DNA of 12,461 bases. Source: Clostridia bacterium (GTDB lineage: Bacteria; Bacillota; Clostridia; Oscillospirales; CAG-272). Shown here in pieces: positions 6,932 to 12,461 of this stretch (its first letter is position 1; each line of letters opens with the position of its first letter). The notes beneath the pieces were generated by a model. The model was not told where the DNA came from, did not search any database, and saw only the letters and a list, made by a program, of their open reading frames with translations. Where the stretch lies: positions 1 through 12,461 of the forward strand of contig JAGDCE010000064.1 of NCBI GenBank assembly GCA_017958705.1. Reading direction: 5' to 3'. The position numbers and the translations under genes were made by a program.

Positions 6932-7900
6932 TCAGTTTCTGAGTTTCTGCATCCTCACGTCGGAGCCGGTGAACATATACGGCAGATACTCGCCGAACAG
7001 ACGGGACGCGACGCGCTCGTCGTACGTCGTCATCATCTCCTTGTGAGAAAGGTTCGTGCTTATGATCGTGGACAGGCCTGTGTTTATGCGGGCGTTTACG
7101 AGGCCGTAAAGCGTCGGCGTGACGTCGCGGCCGCCGCTCTCGGTGCCGAGGTCGTCTATCACGAGCAGCTCGCATTCCGTGTATTTATCGGTCCTGACCG
7201 GTGAATCGTCGTCGAAACGGCGGTACTTTTCCGCGCGGTAATCGGAAAACATCGCCTCGGCGGTGCAGTAATGGGTGTAATACCCGCGCTCGATAACGCG
7301 TTTCGCCACGGCGACGGACAGATGCGTCTTGCCGAGCCCCGTTCCGCCCATGAACAGAAGCGAACCGGAGCCTTCTCCGTGAAATTCCTCGGCGAACCGC
7401 CTGGCGCTGCGGAGCACGAGCTCGGCGTTGCGCCTGGCTTCGCCGGTGTAGTACGAAAGATCGAAGGTGTCGAAGTTCATTTTATCGCACAGCCCGGAGA
7501 TGCCCGAGGAAACGTAGCCGGCTTTTATCAGCGCTTTTCGCATGCAGTCGCACATTTTCCCGTCAATATTGCCCTCGTCGCGGCAGAGCGGGCAGTCGTA
7601 ATGCAGATCGAGATAATCCTCGGGATATCCGTGCTCGAGCAGCAGCCGCGTCTGCTCGGCGACAAGAGACTGCGTCTGCCGTTTTATCTCGGCAAAATGC
7701 TCGTCAAACGACGAGGCGTCCTTCATCGCGGCTTCGTATGCGCGGGGACCGGCCGATTCGATCGTGCGGCAGATCTCGTCCATGCCCGGGATCTTTGCGA
7801 AGACCTGCGCGCGGTGAAGCTCCACCGTATCTCTCGCCTTCTGGCGCTTGCTCTCGTATTCTTTTTTTATCTTTACGTAATCGGCGCGGTTGAAAGCCAT
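6932..7900 (-). CDS. dnaC: DnaC/DnaI-type replicative helicase loader (AAA+ ATPase)
   Basis: 322 residues, the usual size for the clostridial DnaI/DnaC group. Residues about 1-95 are a charged helical region. C103-P-L-C106 with C117-D-C119 is a small zinc-binding cluster. The AAA+ core follows: Walker A GGTGLGKT (185-192), Walker B LLVIDDLG (245-252), sensor-1 STN (281-283) and the arginine-finger region VASRLFGE (297-304). The protein would bind the DnaB-type helicase and load it on origin DNA using ATP, in the cytoplasm. The gene follows dnaD after 18 bases; its GAGAGGAG site directly follows the dnaD stop. This dnaD-loader pair is common in Firmicutes. The symbol dnaI may be equally apt. 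Downstream, its transcript runs into the opposing gene and ends at a hairpin about 105 bases on. Confidence 0.94.
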   Translation of the reverse strand: MAFNRADYVKIKKEYESKRQKARDTVELHRAQVFAKIPGMDEICRTIESAGPRAYEAAMKDASSFDEHFAEIKRQTQSLVAEQTRLLLEHGYPEDYLDLHYDCPLCRDEGNIDGKMCDCMRKALIKAGYVSSGISGLCDKMNFDTFDLSYYTGEARRNAELVLRSARRFAEEFHGEGSGSLLFMGGTGLGKTHLSVAVAKRVIERGYYTHYCTAEAMFSDYRAEKYRRFDDDSPVRTDKYTECELLVIDDLGTESGGRDVTPTLYGLVNARINTGLSTIISTNLSHKEMMTTYDERVASRLFGEYLPYMFTGSDVRMQKLRN

Positions 7901-7918
7901 TTTTCGTGTCTCCTCTCG

Positions 7919-8896
7919 TCACTCTTTATAGCTGCGCTGCAGCGAAAGATTCATGAATTCGTCGGCGTCGAAGCTCTCCGCCTTAACTTTTTTGCCGCCC
8001 TTTTTGCCCGCGGCGGGCTTGACTGCCGGCTGTGCTTCTCCGCTCTCAACGTCCTCCGGCGTGCGATAGCCCGTTTCGTGCCAGCGCTTCATAACCGCGC
8101 CGGCGTAATCGAGCGAGGGCTCGTTTATCGCCTTTATCGTAACCTCGTAAGCCAGATCGATCATGTCGGCACCGTAGCCGTAATTCTCCACCCACGTTTT
8201 TATCAGTGTCTTTTCGTGCGCGATCAGCGCGCGTTTGCCGATACCGAACAACTGTCTTATGTGTTCCGTTATCTCTTCTTTCCTGCGCTCGGCGATTATG
8301 AATTCGTCTATCGCCTCGGGCGTGGTGATGTCGTTGTCGAACAGGCTGTACGCGGTGCGCTCCACGACGCGGAACGATACCGCGCCGTTAGTGCGGCAGA
8401 AATCGACGAGTTTTATAATGCTCTCCGCGGAAAGATGCAGATAATCATAAATCGACACGAGCATGATCGCCTCGTTCTGCGTAACGGCCTTACCGGTGAG
8501 ACGCGGAACGTCGTCGTTTATTATCTTGCGCAGATCCGCGTTGCGGTCGATTATGCCCGCGGTCTCGTCCTTCGTGTATACGGGACTGTCCGCGCGGACG
8601 CTCGCCTTCTGTTTTTTCGCCTTCGGCCGGACGTCGCCTTCGGCGCTGACCTCGTCGGAGCTGATGACGCCTCTGCCGGCGAGCGAGCCGATCGCGGCTT
8701 CTATCGCCGCCCACTGCATATCGAGCGTCTTTATCGCGTGCGCCTTGCCCGCGTCCGTATCGTGACGGAACGAAGGCTCCGCGCATATGTACAGCAGTAC
8801 CCTGAGCTCGTCTGCCTCCATGGTGCCGAGATCAGGCAGTATCGCCTCCGACGGAACGTTTATTATCCCGTCCTCATAATTGATCTTTATTTTCAT
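7919..8896 (-). CDS. dnaD: DnaD-family primosome protein
   Basis: 325 residues. Residues about 1-85 form an N-terminal winged-helix-type region (EADELRVLLYI, then a helix-turn-helix-like stretch to GRGVISSDE). A Lys/Ala-rich linker runs to about 115. Two copies of the DnaD/DnaB_2 helical domain follow, at about 118-200 and 203-276, the second ending in LDYAGAVMKRWHETGY, the family's signature. A basic linker and a conserved-looking tail, FDADEFMNLSLQRSYKE, close the protein. DnaD proteins bind and remodel DNA and recruit the helicase loader during primosome assembly, here encoded next door. The start lies inside rex (23-base overlap), with only a weak GGAAAA-type site, so translation is probably coupled to rex. 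The duplication is common in clostridial DnaD proteins. Confidence 0.92.
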   Translation of the reverse strand: MKIKINYEDGIINVPSEAILPDLGTMEADELRVLLYICAEPSFRHDTDAGKAHAIKTLDMQWAAIEAAIGSLAGRGVISSDEVSAEGDVRPKAKKQKASVRADSPVYTKDETAGIIDRNADLRKIINDDVPRLTGKAVTQNEAIMLVSIYDYLHLSAESIIKLVDFCRTNGAVSFRVVERTAYSLFDNDITTPEAIDEFIIAERRKEEITEHIRQLFGIGKRALIAHEKTLIKTWVENYGYGADMIDLAYEVTIKAINEPSLDYAGAVMKRWHETGYRTPEDVESGEAQPAVKPAAGKKGGKKVKAESFDADEFMNLSLQRSYKE

Positions 8897-9611
8897 TTTT
8901 TCCGTTTTCCCTGACTGACATTTCGTGTGTCAGCATCATTAGTGAATCCCCGGTGCAGATGTTCACGACCGGCACGCCGAGTACAGCGGGGTCAAGCTCC
9001 GACGGCGAGAAGTTCCATACGCCGCGCACGCCGGTGCCGCGCAGCATCTCGTACAGCTCTTCCGCCGTACGGCTTGGGCAGCAGATGACCGCGATATCTA
9101 TATCGCGCCGGCGGCAGAACGCCTTCAGCTCCGACGCATCCGTCACGGTCACGTCCGCGACGGTCTTTCCTATCTTCTTTTTCGATACGTCGAAAACGCC
9201 TTTTACCCAGACGCCGCGCTGCTCGAACAGGCGGCTGCCGCACAGCGCCGTGCCGAGGTCGCCCGCGCCGATAATGACCGCTGAATATTTCCGTCCGACG
9301 CCGAGCGTCTCGCTTATGCTGTTATATATGCGCATTACGTTGTAGCCGTAGCCGCGCTGACCGAGACCGCCGAAGTATTTCATATCCTGGCGCAGCTGCG
9401 AGGCAGTCACGCCGCAGATATCGGCGAGCTCCTCCGACGAGATCTTCAGCACGTCGCGGTTAATAAGCTCGCGCAGGCGGCGGAAGTACACGGGCAGTCT
9501 GTTCACGACCGCCTGCGGTATATCGGCGCCGCCTTTGACCGTTCTGCCGGTTATCGCCGGTATCTCGCTGATGTCGAATTCCGGCTCAGCCGGACTTTTT
9601 TTCCTCATCAC
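8874..9611 (-). CDS. rex: Redox-sensing transcriptional repressor Rex
   Basis: Up to 245 residues. Residues about 31-92 are the winged helix: IPQAVVNRLPVYFRRL, then SSEELADICGVTASQLRQDMKYFG and GQRGYGYNV, a near-standard Rex DNA-binding unit. Residues about 109-235 are the Rossmann domain with GAGDLGTAL (115-123), which binds NADH or NAD+, and a C-terminal swapped helix. Rex releases DNA when NADH is high and normally controls fermentation and NADH-oxidising genes. The start is ambiguous: GTG at 9611 gives a four-base overlap with idh, ATG at 9608 gives TGATG. Either way about 20 residues precede the usual Rex N-terminus, and no start codon lies nearer. It sits between idh and dnaD in one overlapping operon, so it is probably co-transcribed with an NAD(P)-linked enzyme and with replication genes. 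Confidence 0.96.
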   Translation of the reverse strand: MMRKKSPAEPEFDISEIPAITGRTVKGGADIPQAVVNRLPVYFRRLRELINRDVLKISSEELADICGVTASQLRQDMKYFGGLGQRGYGYNVMRIYNSISETLGVGRKYSAVIIGAGDLGTALCGSRLFEQRGVWVKGVFDVSKKKIGKTVADVTVTDASELKAFCRRRDIDIAVICCPSRTAEELYEMLRGTGVRGVWNFSPSELDPAVLGVPVVNICTGDSLMMLTHEMSVRENGKNENKDQL

Positions 9612-10780
9612 AGGTTTTCCGCAACGTATGCGGCGAATTCATCGCAGGTCGCGCCGTCTGCGCGTCCGGTCATGACGAGACGCCTGTCCTCGAACATGCA
9701 GAAATCGAGCGCGCGCGTGAGCCGCTCCGCCTCCGCGGTCTTTCCTATATGCGACAGAAGCATCGCCGTCGCGCGGAGCATCGAGCACGGATCTGCATAC
9801 TGCGCCCTGCCCTCGGCGACCATCCTCGGCGCCGAGCCGTGGATCGCCTCGAACATCGCGTAGCGTTTGCCGATGTTCGCCGAGCCGGCTGTGCCGACTC
9901 CGCCCTGGAATTCCGCCGCTTCGTCGGTGATTATGTCGCCGTAGAGGTTCGGCAGGATGAACACGCGGAAATCGCGTCTTCTTTTTGTATCGACGAGCTT
10001 GGCGGTCATGATGTCGATGAACCACTCGTCGGTCGTGATCTCGGGGTATTCAGCCCCTATGCGCTTGCAGATGTTCAGGAATTTTCCGTCTGTCGTCTTT
10101 ATGACGTTGGCTTTCGTGACGATCGAGACGCGCTCCTTGCCGTTCTTTCGCGCGAATTCATACGCGAGCCGCGCGATGCGCTCCGTGCCTTCGGTCGTGG
10201 TGACGCAGAAATCGAGCGCGAGATCTTCGTTGACGTTGACGCCGCGGCTGCCGACGGCGTAGCTGCCCTCGGTGTTCTCGCGGAAGAACGTCCAGTCTAT
10301 CCCTTCGGACGGGACTTTTACCGGGCGGACGTTCGCGAACAGGTCGAGCTTCTTGCGCATCATCACGTTCGCGCTCTCGATGTTCGGCAGGCCGTCGCCC
10401 TCGTGCGGAGTCGTCGTCGGGCCTTTGAGGATGACGTGGCAGGCCTTCAGCTCCTCGAGCACGTCGTCAGGGATCGCCTTGCCGCAGGCGACTCTGTTCT
10501 CTATCGTCAGCCCGTCTATATTCCTTATTTCAACCTTTCCCGACGCTATGTCGGATGCAAGGAGCACGCGCAGAACTTTCTCGGACGCCGCCGTAATCGT
10601 CGGACCGATGCCGTCTCCGCCGCAGACTCCTATTATTATTTTATCGAGCGCGTCGTAGTCCGTGAAGTCCTTTATTTTCTTTATATCGTCCGCGCGGCGC
10701 AGCTGATCGTACAACAGTTCCCTGTATTTTCCGACCGCCGCTTCCACGTATTGTTCGTAGTTTTTGCCGTTAGTCTCCAT
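9608..10780 (-). CDS. icd: Isocitrate/isopropylmalate-family dehydrogenase, most likely isocitrate dehydrogenase
   Basis: 390 residues, cytosolic. After a helical leader of about 45 residues comes the core: GVCGGDGIGP (51-60), KGPTTTP (119-125), and the substrate site S136-x-N138, R142, R152, FFRENTE (R167). The Ser-x-Asn-x3-Arg pattern favours isocitrate over isopropylmalate. TKAN (222-225) and LPNLYGDIITDEAA (276-289, metal-binding Asp residues) complete the active site. The cofactor loop reads HGSAPRMVAEG (314-324), which lacks both the Lys-Tyr pair of E. coli NADP enzyme and the Asp-Ile of classical NAD enzymes, so cofactor choice is open. The reaction is isocitrate to 2-oxoglutarate plus CO2, supplying 2-oxoglutarate for glutamate. 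The long leader is, from memory, usual for the clostridial group. The start has GGAGG four bases upstream. It is the first gene of the idh-rex-dnaD-dnaC operon. Confidence 0.9.
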   Translation of the reverse strand: METNGKNYEQYVEAAVGKYRELLYDQLRRADDIKKIKDFTDYDALDKIIIGVCGGDGIGPTITAASEKVLRVLLASDIASGKVEIRNIDGLTIENRVACGKAIPDDVLEELKACHVILKGPTTTPHEGDGLPNIESANVMMRKKLDLFANVRPVKVPSEGIDWTFFRENTEGSYAVGSRGVNVNEDLALDFCVTTTEGTERIARLAYEFARKNGKERVSIVTKANVIKTTDGKFLNICKRIGAEYPEITTDEWFIDIMTAKLVDTKRRRDFRVFILPNLYGDIITDEAAEFQGGVGTAGSANIGKRYAMFEAIHGSAPRMVAEGRAQYADPCSMLRATAMLLSHIGKTAEAERLTRALDFCMFEDRRLVMTGRADGATCDEFAAYVAENL

Positions 10781-10816
10781 TTTTCCTCCGAATTAACATT
10801 TTTTAACATTTATACT

Positions 10817-10832
10817 ATTGTGAGTTCACAAT
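10817..10832. promoter_or_regulatory. Palindromic operator candidate upstream of idh-rex
   Basis: ATTGTGA-GT-TCACAAT is a perfect 7-bp inverted repeat with a two-base centre, lying 37 bases before the idh start in the expected promoter zone. Its half-sites TTGTGA and TCACAA equal those of the Rex operator, but Rex sites have six bases between them, not two. It could serve an autoregulatory Rex with unusual spacing, or an unrelated repressor. Confidence 0.55.
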
Positions 10833-10912
10833 TGTATTTTCGCTTTTTTCAATGAGTTTTTTCATATAATAAGCCTGAAAAATCAATGGATTTTCGCATA
10901 ACGGATGAATTC

Positions 10913-10963
10913 TTATCCACTCCGCAATCCACAAATTCCACATCTTATTCCACAAATTCCACC
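10913..10963 (+). repeat. Phased tandem repeat of DnaA-box-like TCCACA motifs
   Basis: Five CCAC cores begin at 10917, 10929, 10938, 10950 and 10959, spaced 12, 9, 12 and 9 bases, a 21-bp period of two helical turns. TCCACAAATTCCAC occurs perfectly twice, at 10928-10941 and 10949-10962. The first element, TTATCCACT (10913-10921), matches the DnaA box TTATCCACA at eight of nine positions; the others match at six or seven. Two inverted outliers lie at 11035-11043 (TGTGGAATT) and 11184-11192 (TGTGGAAAA, eight of nine). Confidence 0.65.
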
Positions 10964-11000
10964 GCCAATAAGGCCTCATCAGGCTTTGAAACGCTTGATT

Positions 11001-11120
11001 TAACGCGATGTTTGCCAAAAAACGCGTATTTGCCTGTGGAATTCCCGGTTTGTCGTTTTATGCGTAAAAACGCGCTGAAACAGTGTAAACCAAGGTGCAT
11101 AAACGCGTTTTGATGACGCG
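11001..11120. repeat. Cluster of AACGCG short repeats
   Basis: AACGCG occurs at 11002-11007, 11021-11026, 11069-11074 and 11102-11107; three copies extend to AAACGCG. Some form small inverted repeats, such as GCGT-AAAA-ACGC (11062-11073) and CGCGT...ACGCG (11104-11120). The repeats are irregularly spaced. No known protein site is assigned. Confidence 0.4.
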
Positions 11121-11122
11121 AC

Positions 11123-11143
11123 ATATTAACGATTAGTTAATAT
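11123..11143. repeat. AT-rich inverted repeat
   Basis: ATATTAAC and GTTAATAT form a perfect 8-bp inverted repeat around a five-base GATTA centre. It lies about 100 bases after the tsaD stop and has no adjoining T-run in either direction, so it is more likely a protein-binding site than a terminator. Confidence 0.5.
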
Positions 11144-11241
11144 TTTGTGTGCGTTGAAATGTACGAAAACACGGCTGTATTTTTGTGGAAAATCGCCGAA
11201 AATCAACTTTTTTTCAAAAACCTCTTGACAGAGTTTTCTTC

Positions 11242-12270
11242 TCAGTAGCTTTTCCAGTCGTCTTTTGACGACGGTCTGCCGTCGAGGCTCATATCCGACA
11301 CGAGGCCCTTTTCGTACTCGTATTTTGCCGCCGCTGCGATCATCACGCCGTTGTCTCCGCAGAGGCTGAGCGGCGGGATATGCAGGTCGACGCCCTTTTT
11401 ATTGCAAAACGAGGTGAGTGCGGCGCGCAGATGCGAATTGGCGAGCACACCTCCGGCGGCGAGCAGCGTATCGACGCGGTATCTCTTCAGGCACTGCCCG
11501 AGCTGATACACGACAGAGTCGCAGATGACCGCCGTGACCGACGCGCAGACGTCTGCGGCGTTAACGCTCTCCCCTTTCATCTCGGCGGTGTTGAGCAGGT
11601 TGATGACGTGCGTTTTAAGCCCCGAGAGTGAGAAGTTGAAGGATCCGTCCTTCATATGGACCGGCGGTATTCTGAACGCCTTCGGGTCGCCCTGCGCGGC
11701 GAGCCTGTCCATCTCGGCGCCGCACGGGTAACTGAGCCCCATTCGCCTGCCGATCTTGTCGAAAGCTTCGCCGACGGCGTCGTCGAGCGTTCTGCCGACC
11801 GTTTCGAAATCCGTATAGGAATCGGCTTTTATGATTGATGTATGTCCGCCCGAGGCGACGAAGGCGATGAACGGCGTCTTTATCCTGCCGTTCAAATAAT
11901 TTGCCGCGACGTGGCCTTTTATGTGATTCACCCCGAGCACGGGTTTTCCGTTTGAGTAAGCGAAGCTTTTTGCGAAATTCACGCCGACGAGCAGCGCGCC
12001 GATCAGGCCGGGCTCCGTGGTCACCGCGACGCGGTCTATATCCGCGGCGGTCACGCCGGCGTCCGCCAGCGCCTTGTACGTCAGCGCCGATATCGCCTCT
12101 ATGTGGGCGCGGGACGCTATCTCGGGGACGACGCCGCCGAATTTGGCGTGGACGTCTATCTAAGACGCGATCTCGCTCGACAAAACGGTGAATTCGTCGG
12201 TCCCGTCGGGCGATGAAACGACGGCGACCGCGGTCTCGTCGCAGGATGATTCAAAAGCAAGGTAAAGCAT
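11242..12270 (-). CDS. tsaD: TsaD, tRNA N6-adenosine threonylcarbamoyltransferase, interrupted by an in-frame TAG at codon 37
   Basis: Read through, the frame gives 342 residues, the normal family length. TsaD transfers the threonylcarbamoyl group to A37 of ANN-decoding tRNAs together with TsaB and TsaE. Visible motifs: FESSCDETAVAV (6-17) for phosphate binding, GGVVPEIASRAH, metal-binding H116 and H120 in NHIKGH, ASGGHT (phosphate loop), GGVLANSHLR and CGDNGVM with Asp305. Codon 37 is TAG (12160-12162). The family here reads S-Q-I-(D/E)-(V/I/L)-H, so TAG replaces a glutamine codon, most simply by one C-to-T change from CAG. The frame is otherwise intact on both sides. The next in-frame start, GTG at 12054, has no ribosome site and would lose the phosphate-binding N-terminus. 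The ATG overlaps the rimI stop as TAATG. Whether this is a pseudogene, an error or a recoded codon is unresolved. Confidence 0.9.
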
Positions 12271-12461
12271 TACAGGTCCTTATCAAGAAGTACGGCGTCC
12301 TCTTTCGGCGCCGTGTAATAACCGCGCCGCAGACCGACGCGGTAAAAACCGTTTTTTTCATACAGGGCCAGCGCCGCGCCGTTCGAGGCGCGCACCTCGA
12401 GCGTCAGTCTGCGCAGCCCCGCCGCGCGCCCCGCCTCGCACAGCGCGCGCACGAGCGCGTC
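12270..12461 (-). CDS. rimI: Ribosomal protein N-acetyltransferase RimI (GNAT family), C-terminal part
   Basis: The frame runs off the window edge; 63 residues of the C-terminal half are visible. LTLEVRASNGAALALYEKNGF followed by R-x-YY and EDAVLL is the classic end of the RimI GNAT fold, covering the last part of the acetyl-CoA site. RimI acetylates the N-terminus of ribosomal protein S18. Its TAA stop overlaps the tsaD ATG by one base. The order rimI-tsaD is the usual one in Firmicutes, normally preceded by tsaE and tsaB, which would lie beyond the window. Confidence 0.93.
   Translation of the reverse strand, partial: DALVRALCEAGRAAGLRRLTLEVRASNGAALALYEKNGFYRVGLRRGYYTAPKEDAVLLDKDL

Larger units (their letters stand above)
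10781..11241. other. 461-base AT-rich noncoding region upstream of the idh operon
   Basis: No convincing gene is seen here on either strand; the two short frames lack ribosome sites. Base composition falls clearly below the GC level of the flanking genes. The region holds two ATGTTAA direct repeats 10 bases apart just before idh (complement of 10793-10809), a Rex-like palindrome, a phased DnaA-box-like array, repeated AACGCG motifs and an AT-rich inverted repeat. A TATAAA-type -10 box for idh may lie near 10809-10814 (complement), but I find no good -35 partner. I see no clear terminator after tsaD. Confidence 0.75.

Noticed and set aside
6922..6934. TGATCT-G-AGATCA palindrome over the two convergent stop codons
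   Set aside because: Only six base pairs with a one-base centre and no T-run; probably a by-product of two facing TGA stops.
7271..8914. 547-codon plus-strand open frame across the dnaC and dnaD genes
   Set aside because: Antisense to two genes with clear family motifs; its product has no recognisable domain and its start has no ribosome site.
9608..10780. Isopropylmalate dehydrogenase (leuB) as the identity
   Set aside because: The Ser-x-Asn-x3-Arg substrate motif and FFRENTE favour isocitrate, and no leucine-pathway genes are nearby.
9608..10780. The roughly 45-residue leader of isocitrate dehydrogenase as an anomaly
   Set aside because: From memory, clostridial relatives carry the same kind of helical leader, so it is normal for the group.
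9749..10855. 368-codon plus-strand open frame over the isocitrate dehydrogenase gene
   Set aside because: Shadow frame of a well-conserved enzyme gene; composition is an antisense artefact.
10917..10963. CRISPR-like repeat structure
   Set aside because: The unit is only 21 bp with about two and a half copies and no unique spacers; a protein-binding array fits better.
10815..11018. 67-codon minus-strand frame in the noncoding gap, with a TTG start
   Set aside because: Tryptophan-rich product simply reflects the GTGGAATTT repeats; no ribosome binding site; it runs through the likely idh control region.
10886..11113. 75-codon plus-strand frame in the noncoding gap
   Set aside because: No ribosome site and a Ser/Thr/Asn product dictated by the repeats; no sign of coding bias.
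11225..11230. TTGACA as a plus-strand -35 box near the tsaD end
   Set aside because: No -10 box at 16-18 bases, and no plus-strand gene follows.

Overview
The window looks like chromosomal DNA from a GC-rich (roughly 58%) member of the Firmicutes, probably a Clostridia/Oscillospirales-type anaerobe. The pointers are a Rex redox repressor, DnaD plus a DnaI/DnaC-type helicase loader, a clostridial-type isocitrate dehydrogenase with a long N-terminal leader, strong AGGAGG ribosome binding sites and a SigA promoter of perfect consensus. This assignment is inference from gene content; no rRNA or other phylogenetic marker is present. Nothing indicates a phage, insertion sequence, CRISPR array or tRNA.

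Layout from left to right. (1) Positions 2-1525 (+): the 3' part of a soluble, mostly helical protein I do not recognise. A bidirectional terminator separates it from (2), a three-gene minus-strand operon read 6329 to 1578. This encodes a secreted, membrane-anchored protein with a GH99/GH71-like barrel, a second anchored beta-sandwich protein, and a cytosolic flavin-reductase-like protein with a C-terminal PCP_red-like segment. The operon starts from a TTGACA-17-TATAAT promoter. (3) Positions 6441-6929 (+): a small divergent gene, possibly a reduced DUF3298/RsiV-like domain. (4) A minus-strand operon read 10780 to 6932: isocitrate dehydrogenase, rex, dnaD, dnaC/dnaI-like loader, with overlapping or closely spaced genes. 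Its likely terminator lies inside the opposing gene of item 3. (5) Positions 10781-11241: a 461-base AT-rich noncoding region with a phased DnaA-box-like repeat, a Rex-like palindrome and several other short repeats. (6) Positions 11242-12461 (-): tsaD, interrupted by an in-frame TAG at codon 37, and the 3' end of rimI, overlapping as TAATG.

How the genes may work together. The idh-rex-dnaD-dnaC operon joins an NAD(P)-linked TCA enzyme, an NADH sensor and two helicase-loading proteins, which suggests a link between redox state and replication initiation. The DnaA-box-like array upstream fits that idea. The extracellular operon probably handles a polysaccharide or glycoconjugate at the cell surface; the role of its cytosolic flavoprotein is unclear. 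The rimI-tsaD pair is the usual t6A tRNA modification and ribosomal protein acetylation neighbourhood.

The most surprising observation is the TAG codon in tsaD. It falls where the family normally has glutamine, the frame stays conserved on both sides, and none of the eleven genes whose stop is visible uses TAG as its stop. A nonsense mutation, an assembly error, amber suppression or TAG-to-Gln reassignment could each explain it.
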